The notes under the pieces were generated by a model, which ran no database searches, had not been told where the DNA came from, and was given only the letters and a program-made list of their open reading frames with translations. From Adiantum capillus-veneris (lineage: Eukaryota; Streptophyta; Polypodiopsida; Polypodiales; Pteridaceae): 64,000 nucleotides of DNA. The position numbers and the translations under genes are program-made. Positions within the stretch are counted from its first letter, which is position 1. Every line of letters begins with the position of its first letter. This document shows, piece by piece, positions 23,455 through 33,160 of this stretch. The stretch is taken from NCBI GenBank assembly GCA_014529385.2, contig CM043959.1, positions 2,879,358 to 2,943,357 on the forward strand. The letters run 5' to 3'.

Positions 23455-26400
23455 GATGCTCATTGCAAAGGATCATCACTCTCCTATGCTTGGGAAAGGT
23501 ACGAGAGCATGATGCCTTCATCTTGTTTGACCCTGGCTCTACTCTCAACTTCATATCAATAGAGTTGGCCACCAAGTTGGGCATTCAATCTTTTGAGATG
23601 GGAGATATAGTAACAGCTGATGCAGCTTTCAAGGGACAACAAGCCTCCGTTACTCCCTTGATTGGGAAGTTGAGGCTTCATGTCCAAAGCTATGTCGACA
23701 AAGAAGACTTCTTCATCTCTCCCCTCCAACATCAGGATGTTATCCTAGGGGCACCATGGTTTGATCGCATGGCTGCCAACATGAAGTTCCCTGAAAGGAG
23801 AATTTACTTCACCTACAGGGGAAAGAACATGTATGTAGATGCTAGTGAGCGTGGTCGCACTATTCCACTTGTAAATCCTCTTTCTTTTGATAAATCAATG
23901 AAGAGCTCAGTTTTTGCGTACATGATTTATGTCAAAGAGTCTCTAAAAGCTAATAATGTTTCATCAAATGAAAATGATAGGAATCAAGAAGAGTTAGACT
24001 TGTCTACTTTTCTAAAAGGATTCCAAGATGTGTTCATCGATGATATCCCTATGGACCTACCTCCAAAACGAGGGGATGATGACCATCGTATTGAGCTCCT
24101 TCCAGGAAGCTCACCGCTTAACAAACCTCCTTATCGAGTCTCACAAGCTCAACAAGAGGAGATCATGAGGCAAGTACAAGAGCTGGTAGACAAAGGGATG
24201 GTGAGGCCTAGTTCCTCTCCCTTTTGTTCTCCAGTCCTTTTAGTGCAAAAGAAAGATGGTACATACCGTATGTGTGTGGACTATCGAGCACTAAACCATA
24301 TCACTATTAAAAACAGATTTCCCGTACCTCGGGTAGAAGATCTGTTTGATAAGCTACAAGGCTCTACCTACTTCAGTAGGATTGACCTTAAGAGTGGCTA
24401 TCATCAAATAAGGATAGTGGATGAGGATATCTTAAAGACCACGTTTCGCACAACATTTGGTCTTTATGAATATCTAGTCATGCCTTTTGGCTTGACTAAT
24501 GCACCAGCTACGTTCAATCGTTTGATGGAGAAAATTTTTAGACCATATCGAAAATTCACTGGAGTGTTCTTCGATGATATCATCATCTACTCCAAGTCTT
24601 TGGAGGAACATAAGCAACATCTCCAAGTGATTTTTCAAGCCTTGAGGGAGAACAAACTTTTTCTCAACCAAAAGAAAAGTGAATTCTTCCTTCAAGAGAT
24701 TCAATATCTAGGCCATATTATCTCTCACGATGGTATTCGTATGGATCCATCAAAGTTAGAGGTAATAAAATCATGGCCTAACCCAAGGAATCTACATGAG
24801 CTAAGAAGCTTTATTGGTATGTGTGCATACTATAGACGCTTCATAGCAAAATTCTCTCAAGTGGCAGGACCACTACACGACTTAACCAAGAAGAACGTTA
24901 AGTTTGTATGGACTGCTAAGGAGCAAAATGCTTTTGAAAAACTCAAAGAGAAGCTTACTTCCCAACCAGTCCTCGTGCTTCCGGATCTCTCAAAGCCCTT
25001 TGAGGTCCAATGTGATGCTTGTGGTGATTGCCTTGGAGCGGTTTTGCTTCAAGAAGGGCATGCCATAGCATATGAGAGCCGAAGGCTCAATGGTGATGAA
25101 CGATTCTTGGGCATTTATGAGAAAGAGCTTTTAGCTGTTCTACATGCCCTAGACACATGGAAGCACTACCTATTGGGGACTCCATTTATCCTACGAACCG
25201 ACCACCAAAGTCTCAAGTATTTCATGACGCAAACCAAGCTTTCTGACAAACAAATGAGGTGGGCAAATTTTCTTTCGCAATTTAATTTTCATATTGCTCA
25301 CATAGCTGGTAAGCACAATCAAGTTGCCGATGCACTTTCACGACGACCAAAAGTTAATGCGGTGTCTATAGCTACTCACAATGATCTATCCTCTATGATA
25401 GATGAGTATGCTACTAACCCTGACTTTAGAGACATAATGTCAGCCCTTGCTTTGGGGAAGAAAGAGGAACCATTCACCTTGCAGGATGGTTATCTTCTTC
25501 ACGGAAATAGGCTATGTGTTACCCATTCCCTTCGTGAGAAGGTTATGTATGAATCCCATGCTCCTCCATATGCAGGGAATAGAGGTATTCAACCTACTCT
25601 CCGAGGAGTAGAGACGTATTTCTATTGGCCTACCATGAAAGTGGACATACAAGAGTATGTTTCAAAATGTGTAGTATGCCAAAAGACCAAGTATGATAGA
25701 GGGAAGCAACCTGGATTACTCCAGCCATTGCCTATTCCAAATTCACCATGGGAGAGTATATCCATGGATTTCATCTTTGGATTACCCAAGTCTATCCATG
25801 GGAATACAGGAATATGGACAATAGTCGACAGGTTTAGCAAGCAAGCACATTTTATTCCTGTCAAAAAGACTATTAAGGCACATCAAATGGCAACTCTCTT
25901 CATATCTCAGATTTTCAAACACCATGGATTACCCACATCCATCGTGTCAGATAGAGATCCTAGAATGACCAGTAATTTATGGAAAGGTCTCTTTGAAAAT
26001 CTAGGAACAAGATTGAATTTCTCTTCGGCCTATCACCCACAAACGGATGGCCAAAGTGAGATAGCCAATCTTACGATACTCGATCTACTCAAGACTTATG
26101 TTACCGAAGTAGATCAACGCTCACAATGGGAAAAGTATTTACCGCTAGTAGAGTATGCCTACAATAATACTGTACATACTTCTACGGGCAAAGCACCTTT
26201 CGAGATCATAGAAGGAAGACCTAAAAGTCCCTTGCTACTGAAAGTACATGGGAAAATCTTCGCCGCCGATGAGTATAGCCGTGACCTACAAGAATCTTTT
26301 CAAAAGATTAGGGAGGCTATAGCCATCTCTCAACAAAGGCAAAAAGCTGCTGCTCATAAGCACAGAAGAGCCTTAATGTTCAAAGAAAATGATTGGGTCT

Positions 26401-26846
26401 TACTCAAGTTTCCTAAGGCTCGATTAAGGCAAACGACGGGCAAAAATCCTACGGGCCATCAAAAGTATTATGCTAAACTAGCAAAAAGATACTATGGTCC
26501 TTTCCAAATCTTGAAGCCTATCAATGAGACGGCTTATCAACTCAAGTTGCCCAACCATTGGCTTATACACAATGCCTTTCATGTAAGCTTACTTAATCCC
26601 TACAAAGGAGAGCCACCAATTGAACCAATTATTGAAGACCCTCCCGAAGTTGAAGACCAAGAAGAGGTGCTACAACCCGAAGCTATCCTTCGGCATGAAG
26701 ACAAGGTACTACGACATGGTAAGATTATCCGACGGTATCTTATTAAGTTCAAAAATTATCCTTTTGAAGATGCTAAATGGATGCAAGGAGTACAACTTAA
26801 GGATAGTATGAACCTTGTCAATGCTTACAATGCTACATTAGAGTAA
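23427..26846 (+). CDS. pol: Young Ty3 pol: protease, RT, RNase H, integrase, chromodomain
   Basis: The frame opens at 23427, overlaps the end of gag by 28 nt in -1, and reads to the stop at 26846. There is no ATG at the front, so expression needs frameshifting. Counting from codon 23463: protease FDPGSTLNF (Asp 23); RT with SRIDLKSGYHQI (Asp 308), PFGLTNAPATF and FFDDI (371-372). RNase H has CDACGDCLGAVL, YEKELLAVLHAL, RTDHQSLKY and NQVADALSR. Integrase has HHCC-type HAPPYAGNRG...CVVCQK, where the second His is Asn. Its catalytic D769, D830 and E866 keep the D-35-E spacing. The end (about 1070-1120) is a chromodomain-like module (RRYLIKFKNYPFEDAKW). Confidence 0.95.
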   Translation, partial: GFHHRSSKIGCSLQRIITLLCLGKVREHDAFILFDPGSTLNFISIELATKLGIQSFEMGDIVTADAAFKGQQASVTPLIGKLRLHVQSYVDKEDFFISPLQHQDVILGAPWFDRMAANMKFPERRIYFTYRGKNMYVDASERGRTIPLVNPLSFDKSMKSSVFAYMIYVKESLKANNVSSNENDRNQEELDLSTFLKGFQDVFIDDIPMDLPPKRGDDDHRIELLPGSSPLNKPPYRVSQAQQEEIMRQVQELVDKGMVRPSSSPFCSPVLLVQKKDGTYRMCVDYRALNHITIKNRFPVPRVEDLFDKLQGSTYFSRIDLKSGYHQIRIVDEDILKTTFRTTFGLYEYLVMPFGLTNAPATFNRLMEKIFRPYRKFTGVFFDDIIIYSKSLEEHKQHLQVIFQALRENKLFLNQKKSEFFLQEIQYLGHIISHDGIRMDPSKLEVIKSWPNPRNLHELRSFIGMCAYYRRFIAKFSQVAGPLHDLTKKNVKFVWTAKEQNAFEKLKEKLTSQPVLVLPDLSKPFEVQCDACGDCLGAVLLQEGHAIAYESRRLNGDERFLGIYEKELLAVLHALDTWKHYLLGTPFILRTDHQSLKYFMTQTKLSDKQMRWANFLSQFNFHIAHIAGKHNQVADALSRRPKVNAVSIATHNDLSSMIDEYATNPDFRDIMSALALGKKEEPFTLQDGYLLHGNRLCVTHSLREKVMYESHAPPYAGNRGIQPTLRGVETYFYWPTMKVDIQEYVSKCVVCQKTKYDRGKQPGLLQPLPIPNSPWESISMDFIFGLPKSIHGNTGIWTIVDRFSKQAHFIPVKKTIKAHQMATLFISQIFKHHGLPTSIVSDRDPRMTSNLWKGLFENLGTRLNFSSAYHPQTDGQSEIANLTILDLLKTYVTEVDQRSQWEKYLPLVEYAYNNTVHTSTGKAPFEIIEGRPKSPLLLKVHGKIFAADEYSRDLQESFQKIREAIAISQQRQKAAAHKHRRALMFKENDWVLLKFPKARLRQTTGKNPTGHQKYYAKLAKRYYGPFQILKPINETAYQLKLPNHWLIHNAFHVSLLNPYKGEPPIEPIIEDPPEVEDQEEVLQPEAILRHEDKVLRHGKIIRRYLIKFKNYPFEDAKWMQGVQLKDSMNLVNAYNATLE

Positions 26847-27205
26847 GCAAATGTACAAATTTCTTTTAAATAACTCATGTTTTTGTCTTATATGACTAGT
26901 CCTCTTTTTAATTGTGCACAAAATTTAACTAGTATGCATGCTTAGAATCATGTTTGTGATGAAGACGTCTCTCAAACACCAAGTAGAATTTGTCACTCTA
27001 CTTTGGGAGAATAAAATGGACTAAATAGTAGACATGCTTGCGGCAGCTATGTCTCCCAAGCACCAAATGGATTAGTCATCCATCTTGGAAAGATGTCATA
27101 GGGTAATAGGGATCCTTTACCCGCTAAGTACGATTGACTAATGACTAAGACTTTATCTTTTCTACCTCATAGTCGAGGACGACTATGATTTCAAGAGAGA
27201 GGTAA
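26847..27205 (+). other. Young Ty3 3' untranslated region with polypurine tract
   Basis: No gene. The last bases before the 3' LTR read AAGAGAGAGGTAA, the likely polypurine tract (about 27193-27205). An earlier GAGGACGACTATGATTT block is typical of the region just upstream in Ty3 elements. Confidence 0.8.
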
Positions 27206-28812
27206 TGTCATAAAATCTAATATCTAACTAACCCAAATGATTTTCTCATATTAAATTGATCACTTAATGTGGGAGAATAAACGGGAACAAGTGTTAAGAT
27301 ATAGGTATGTGCTTATAGATCTATCTCAACACGGGGCCAATGGTAAAGGGGCCCAAAAGGGAGATGGTCTATCAAAGAGCAAGGCTAACCAATGGAGCAT
27401 AAGACCTTAGGGTTAGCTTCATTGAAGACCTCCAATAAATGTGTGTAAAAGTCCTTTGACCTTAAGTAAGCTAGGGCTGAGCTTGAGGTGGGAACCCGGC
27501 CCAAGCTCGAGGTGCTTGTCATGCTTGAGGTGTTTTTCATGCTTGAGGTGCTTGATTAAGATGCTTGAGGTGCTTGACTGGCTCCATGCTTGAGGTGCTT
27601 GACTTGCTGCATGATTAAAGTACTTGAGGTGCCTTGAGAAGCTTGCCTGAGATGCTTGTGGGAACACCCCCTAGTTCAAGTGCTTTGTCATGCTTGGTGA
27701 GTAAGGTGCTTGATCACCTAAAAGTCAAAAGCATTCCTACAAGAGGGGGGGCGAGCCCTTTTCCTAGGGGCTAGAGATAGAACACCCACTCACACACACA
27801 AGGGAAGCCCAACTTGAAGAGGCAGCAAGGACACATGTCAGGCCCCTACCCATGTTACCTTCATGTGTTGCTTGAAGCCTATTGGCTAGGCTTCAAAGGG
27901 GTCCAATGATAAATTACATGAATTATCTAATTGTTTTAGCATTTATCAAGTCCTCTCTCTCAAAGGGGAAAGGGGGACACTTGTCCCAAGGCTACCCATG
28001 TTGCTTGTAATGGCTCTTGCTTGTGATTGGCTAGGCCTGGAGGGGTCCAATGAGCTTCAGGCATGAGCTACAAGGGGGGGTCGACCCAAGCAAGCTAGGG
28101 GGGTGCCTAGGGGGTATACTCACCCACACACACTCACAAGCACTCTCATTGTGTGATATGCAAAGTGCAAGAGCTCCCTCTCCAAGCAAGTAGAGGTTGA
28201 GAGCCTACACCAACACTCTTGGCTATGGAGTGCAAATCCAACCAAGAGCCATGCTTCAATGCTTAAGCTTGCCATATCCTTCTTCTTCATTACTATGCTA
28301 TTATGTATGCTAGCAACAAGAGTATGATAAGTGAGGAACTAATTCTTTCTCCTACGAAATGTTTCTTCTTCCTCTTCCCTACCCTCATTCCCTGCTAGCT
28401 CTCTCCACCTTCGAAGGTGTTTGAGGTCTTGGGACTGAGGCTTGGGATAGTTAAAGCTTTCTTCAAGTTTATGTTATGTTTGTGGTGCATGAAGCCTTCC
28501 ATCTTCATGGCATCACCTAGGTCACAAGGAACACAAAGACTGTATTGTAACAAGTCTCTCTTTATGGGAGAAATCATAATACAAATGCCTATTGGAGGGG
28601 GGACCGGCTCCACATAAATCCGGTCCTCAATTGTTGTCATGTTATCTAAACTCTCTCTCTTGCAAAAGTATTGTCTATGCCAAGTTAACTAATTGCTATG
28701 ATTATGTTGCTATCTTCAATTATGTCTACCCGCTATGCTCACAAAATCATTTCTTGAAAGTACTCTCATTAAATTCCGCTATTCTCAAATTGAATAGGCA
28801 AATTCCATTACA
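27206..28812 (+). repeat. Young Ty3 3' LTR
   Basis: 1607 bp, same length as the 5' LTR with five base differences by eye; followed by GAATA. Confidence 0.97.
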
Positions 28813-28817
28813 GAATA

Positions 28818-29690
28818 CATCTATGTCTACCAAATTTTGCAATGAGGATGGCTATGACATAATTCCCATCCAAATGATTTCAACCCTCAACATTGAAGAT
28901 GAAATTGAGGAACCCAAGGACTTGATGAAAGCTCAACAAGTCTTTTCAGACCTCTACTATGATACAACAGATGAGTTAGATGAACACTCAGCTACCTCAG
29001 AAGATTCAAGGTCAGAAAAAGAACATGTGAGAGCTAAGCTACTCTTGAAAGAAGGGGAGGAAAAGTTTTTTGATTTTCCTAACCAAAAATCAAGAAGACA
29101 AAAATGATATAGACGAAAAGAGTCAGTAGAAACGTGAAAACACGATTGATGCCATCAGTCTCCAGTAGAACACAATTCCTGATGCAAATAGAGGCACATG
29201 ATTGTGTCAAGGACAAAATCACTGGCAGATATCCTTTAAAAGAGAATCCAAAAATGTCAAAAACATCGAGAAAAACAAGGAAGGATACTCAAGCAAAGCC
29301 AAACAAACAGGACAAGGGACCAGTCATGACACGAGTTGAGCGGAAAAACAAATATCAAGAGTTGAAAAAAGCTCTAAAGGAGATATATACGACCAAAATG
29401 GAAACCATAGAGGAGGATAGTAAAGATGTAATGAGTGTTCCCTCCCATTACAAAAAATATACTCTCCAAAATTAAAAAATCATAGTCGAACAACCTGTTA
29501 GGGAATTACGGAAACAAGGCGAGTCCTACAAAGGGCCTGAGAACGTGAAAAAGATAGACTTGGCTGAAACAGGGAAGAACCTAGGCCTGCCTACATTGCA
29601 AACGACCTAACAGAGGAAGACGAAGAGATTTTGCTAAGTTTGCTAAAAGAATACTGAGATATGCTTGGTCTTACAAGGATCTCAAGGGTG
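28818..29690 (+). pseudogene. Element B protease-RT linker
   Basis: Continuation of the interrupted B polyprotein: the codon split by the insertion is completed here (...VCVN-TSMSTKFCNEDGYD). It is rich in Asp/Glu and Lys (NIEDEIEEPKDLMKAQQVF, then KNKYQELKKALKEIY) with stops and shifts near 29108 and 29475. No catalytic motif. It connects the first protease to the RT. Confidence 0.75.
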
Positions 29691-30489
29691 TTGATCTAGA
29701 AATTTGTCAACATACCATACCCATGAGAGATGATGTGAAACCAAGTAGACAAAGGCCATACACATATAATGAAACATTCACCAGGAAAACCAAAGAAGAG
29801 ATTGAGAAACTAAAGGAAGCCAAATTCATTTACGAAATTGAACACACGGATTGGGTGTCTCCAATTGTGGAAGTACCCAAGAAGAATGGAAAATTACGAG
29901 AGTGTGTCTCAAAAAAGTGAATGCTACCATTAGAGATAACTTTCCTCTCCCAATCACTGCGCATGTTTTAAAACGAGTTGCAGGAAAAGAAGCTTACAGT
30001 TTCTTAGATGGCTTTTCGGGATACAATCAACTTTCGGTTGACCCAAAAGATCAGCATAAAACTGCTTTTGCAACAAAATGGGGTATTTTTTCCTATCGGG
30101 TTATGCCCTTTGGGTTAACTAATGCTCCAGTCACATTTTAAAGATTGGCGAGCCATGCTTTTAAAGAATATCTTAGGAAATTACTGGAAGTATACATGGA
30201 TGATCTATGCATACATTCATCAATCCGAGCTGAACATTTTGAACACCTCAAAAAGGTATTCAAAAAATGTTGACTTTATAGGATTTGCCTAAATCCTGAA
30301 AAGTGCACATTCATGGGTAGACAAGGAAAAATTCTTGGACATATAGTGTCTAAAAATCGCATAGCTACTAATATGGAAAAAAATTACGTCACTGCTGATT
30401 TGCCTAGACCGACAACAGTCAAGGGGGTTCAAGCCTTCATGGGGCATTGTGGATATTACAGACGGTTCATTTACATGTACGCTATAATA
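29691..30489 (+). pseudogene. Element B reverse transcriptase
   Basis: RT blocks in order: KLKEAKFIYEIEHTDWVSPI, VEVPKKNGKLRECV, a frame change near 29915, and NFPLPITAHVLKRVAGKEAY. Next come FLDGFSGYNQLSVDP with the first catalytic Asp, KTAFATKWGIFSYRVMPFG, LTNAPVTF then a stop, and YMDDLCIHS with the paired Asp (30199-30204). NPEKCTFMGRQGKILGHIVS completes the palm/thumb. A TGA near 30270 and other lesions make it inactive. It would copy the element RNA into DNA. Confidence 0.9.
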
Positions 30490-31090
30490 GCAAAACCCAT
30501 GTATAGCTTGATTACACACTTTGAGTGGACCAAGGCATGTGAAGAATCCTTCATGAAGCTTAAACAAGCTCTCACCTCAGCTCCAATATTGAAAGCACCA
30601 AATTGGAATAAGATATTCCACATACATGTAGATGCTTCCAATTTTGCCATCAGTTGTATACTAGCTCAACTAGGAGACGGGAAAATTGACTTTCCTATTT
30701 CTTATGCTAGCTGACAGTTGAACATGGTAAAAAAGAATTATACCACCATTGAAAGGGAGGGACTAGGAATGATCTATGTCGTTCAAATTATAGACATTAC
30801 CTATTAGCCAATAATTTTGTGTTCTTTGTGAACCACCAAGCCTTATTGTACTTGGTCAACAAACCATGCAGCACAGGAAGAATAGTAAGATGGTTCATCA
30901 TTCTTCTAGAATTTGATTTCACTGTGGTTATAAAAAAGGGCACTACACTTCAAAGAGCAGATCATTTTTCAAGGATTGTTTCAAGAGAATCACCTAAAGG
31001 GGTAGACAATGATCTACCAGATGCCTATTTGTTCTCCGTGGAAATGATACCTCGATGGTTGGAAAACATGGTGTCATTGATGAAAATAGC
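30490..31090 (+). pseudogene. Element B RNase H (copy 1)
   Basis: Ty3-type RNase H following the RT connection: FEWTKACEESFMKLKQALTS, APILKAPNWNKIFHIHVDAS (Asp of the active site), YTTIEREGLGMIYVV (Glu region), VNHQALLYLVNK (DH replaced by NH) and QRADHFSRIV. Stops at about 30712 and a frameshift near 30785 break it. The corresponding copy 2 text reads FVDHXALLYLVNK, so the NH change is specific to this copy. It would degrade the RNA of the RNA/DNA hybrid. Confidence 0.85.
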
Positions 31091-31395
31091 TCAAGTGGAT
31101 TCACAAATACCACTTTTTATTATAATCAAATTAATAGATCAATTGACTATGTATCAATTACTAGCTAGTAGGCTATACAAAACAAATCAAGATGGAATAT
31201 TTCTCTTGTGCATTAATCTTGAAGAGAAAAAACAATACCTAAGTCAAGCACATCTTACCATAGTAGGACTTCACTTTGCGGAAGATCAAACTATGCAACG
31301 AATCTTGAGACTTGGAGTATTTTTTTGACTATGAGGAGTGATGTTCGATCATTTGTTAAGGATTGTCCTCAATGTCAAAAACAAACACCCATACC
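31091..31395 (+). pseudogene. Element B first HHCC module (copy 1)
   Basis: Reads YQLLASRLYKTNQDG, then LSQAHLTIVGLHFAEDQ, a small lesion at 31328, and VRSFVKDCPQCQKQTP. The two His (31251, 31272) are spaced H-x6-H and the two Cys (31364, 31373) C-x2-C. This is the integrase N-terminal zinc-binding pattern. A second module with the same spacing and the same lead-in follows within 240 bp. The pair also exists in copy 2, where the first module is better kept (ILRLGVFWPTMRRDV). Confidence 0.8.
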
Positions 31396-31439
31396 TCATG
31401 TAACATTGTTTCAAATGTCGCATGTTCCTAAGTGGAGTA

Positions 31440-32181
31440 ACTATCTCGTTACTTACTTATCCAGCCGAACATTTTCTAAGGATATGAGTAAACGTCGTCA
31501 AAGATCAATTGAAACTGAAGCAAGAGACTATGATCTTATTGGAAACCAATTTTATCAGAGAGGTAAGGATCAACATTTGTGTCTTTGTGCAAATGAAGAC
31601 GAATATATTCCGATTATAGAACAAGCACATGCTGGATTAGCTGGAGGTCACTTTTCTAGTGAGACCACCGCAAGAGCAATCTTCATGACAGGCATATGGT
31701 GGCCAACACTTTTGTAGACGCCAAAGAATATGTTCGAAGATGTGATGCTTGTCAACGATCAAAAATAACAACACGTGTAGATAGCATGTCCTTAAGACCA
31801 ATGATGGGGGCAAGAGCTTTTGCAAAATGGGGTATATATTTTGTTGGACCAATACAGTCACCTGCTTATAGAACCCAAGCTCAATATATTATTGTAGCTA
31901 CGGATTATTTGACTAAGTGGGCTGAGGCTAAAGCAACTCAAAAGAATGATGATATAACCACTTACGCATTCTTATATGAGTATGTATTCACGAGATATGG
32001 ACTGCCAATAGAAATTGTTAGTGATCGAGGAACTCATTTCCTCAATGAGGTAATCGAGTATTTGCTTAATGAGTTTATGGTCATCCATAACAAATCAGCT
32101 CCCTATCACCCACAAGCAAACGGACAAGCTGAGCATACAAACAAAATTCTTAGCTCGGTATTGACTAAAGTGGTTAGTTGA
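31440..32181 (+). pseudogene. Element B integrase: second HHCC module and catalytic core (copy 1)
   Basis: The lead-in DYDLIGNQFYQRGKDQHLCL is followed by QAHAGLAGGHFSSETTARAI (His at 31628 and 31649) and VRRCDACQRSK (Cys at 31741 and 31750). A frameshift at about 31716 breaks it. The core has WGIYFVGPIQSPAYRTQ (the usual first Asp, WGIDFVGP, is Tyr in this copy but Asp in copy 2). It also has IVSDRGTHFLNEVIEYLL (second Asp) and APYHPQANGQAEHTNKIL (Glu). It ends at TGA 32179. It would insert the element cDNA. Confidence 0.88.
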
Positions 32182-32199
32182 GGAAGGACAAACCAGGAA

Positions 32200-32754
32200 A
32201 TGAATCTCCATGCTACTCTATGGGCTTATAGAGTTTCATTCAAAACATCTTTAAATGTTACACACTTTAACCTTGTTTATGGTCTTGATGCCATACTGCC
32301 AATAGAATTTCTATTGCCAACACTAAGGGTAGCAAAGAATCTTGATTGGACTGGACATGAATTGTCAAAAAAACTTGAAGATTTGGAAAAACTAGATGAT
32401 CATAGGCTAACTGATGTAGCTCACATCTATGCACAAAAGCGGAAATAAGAACAATTTTTTGATTCCCACCTTATTACAAAAATCTTCAAGAAAGGGAACC
32501 TAGTTTTAGTCTATTCCCTTAAGCCCGGACCATTTATCATTGAAGATATATCTCCAAGTGGTGCAGTAAAGTTGTCCACCCTAGCTGGTGAACCAATGGC
32601 TAATTGGATTAGTGGATGTCGTTTAAAGAAATACAATTTGCCGCTAATCAATGAATTGCTAGAAAGAATGCATGCAGCCAAGCAAAGGAGTATTAAACGA
32701 CAACATGTTATTGATGAAGCCCAAGAGGAAGCTTGGCTTTGGGTACTCAAATAG
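32200..32754 (+). pseudogene. Element B integrase C-terminal region (copy 1)
   Basis: MNLHATLWAYRVSFKTSLNV, LVYGLDAILPIEFLLPTLRV, then HELSKKLEDLEKLDDHRLTD; then IFKKGNLVLVYSLKPGPFII and ANWISGCRLKKYNLPLINEL. This is the usual Ty3 C-terminal extension with the A-Y-R..K..T..TPF-like and LVYS...GPF..I blocks. A TAA at 32446 breaks it. No chromodomain is visible, unlike the young Ty3 element. Confidence 0.82.
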
Positions 32755-32814
32755 AAAGTTGTTCTCAAGAATCAACGGATACCGATTCCCATCAACACTC
32801 TTGAAATAGATGGC

Positions 32815-33160
32815 CAACAATGGGCACTGCCAAAAGATGCCATATCGACAGATGATGAATGGCTAGACGGAATGGACCTGTGTATCAAAGTACATCTCAA
32901 CAATCATAGCACAAATGCTTTGGTTGACACAGGAGCTAAAGTAAATGCAGTCAGTTATTCCACATACAAGAAAGCAACAAGTCAAGCGTTGACGGCGGGA
33001 ATAGTGATTATCAAAGGATGCAACAAGAACCCAACACCAACATTGGGAGTAGTCAACTTGAACATGATAGTACATGGATTTTCATGCCCTCACCACTTTG
33101 TATTCTTATCAGATGAACACATGAATGAGACAATGATTCTTGGAATTCCCTAGATGCGGA
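32815..33160 (+). pseudogene. Element B second retropepsin-like domain, downstream of integrase (copy 1)
   Basis: About 110 codons read DDEWLDGMDLCIKVHLNNHS, TNALVDTGAKVNAVSYSTYK (Asp codon at 32926), GVVNLNMIVHGFSCPHHFVF and MNETMILGIP-stop-MRTYK. The hydrophobic-Asp-Thr-Gly-Ala motif, and ILGIP(W)M about 75 residues later, are the two halves of a retroviral-type aspartic protease. They parallel B's own first protease (ILDSGA...ILGRPFM). The domain is kept in the same place in copy 2, with DIG in place of DTG. A protease downstream of integrase is not the normal Ty3 order. Function unknown. Confidence 0.7.

Larger units (their letters stand above)
20044..28812 (+). mobile_element. Young full-length Ty3/gypsy element (chromodomain type) inserted in element B
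   Basis: 8769 bp, with exact 5-bp target duplication GAATA (20039-20043 and 28813-28817). The LTRs are 1607 bp each with five differences by eye and no length change. It has a Met-tRNA primer site, intact gag and pol frames, and a polypurine tract. Orientation is the same as the host element. By far the youngest element here, and it could still encode working proteins, subject to the oddities noted under gag/pol. A solo LTR of the same family lies at 45312-46939. Confidence 0.97.
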
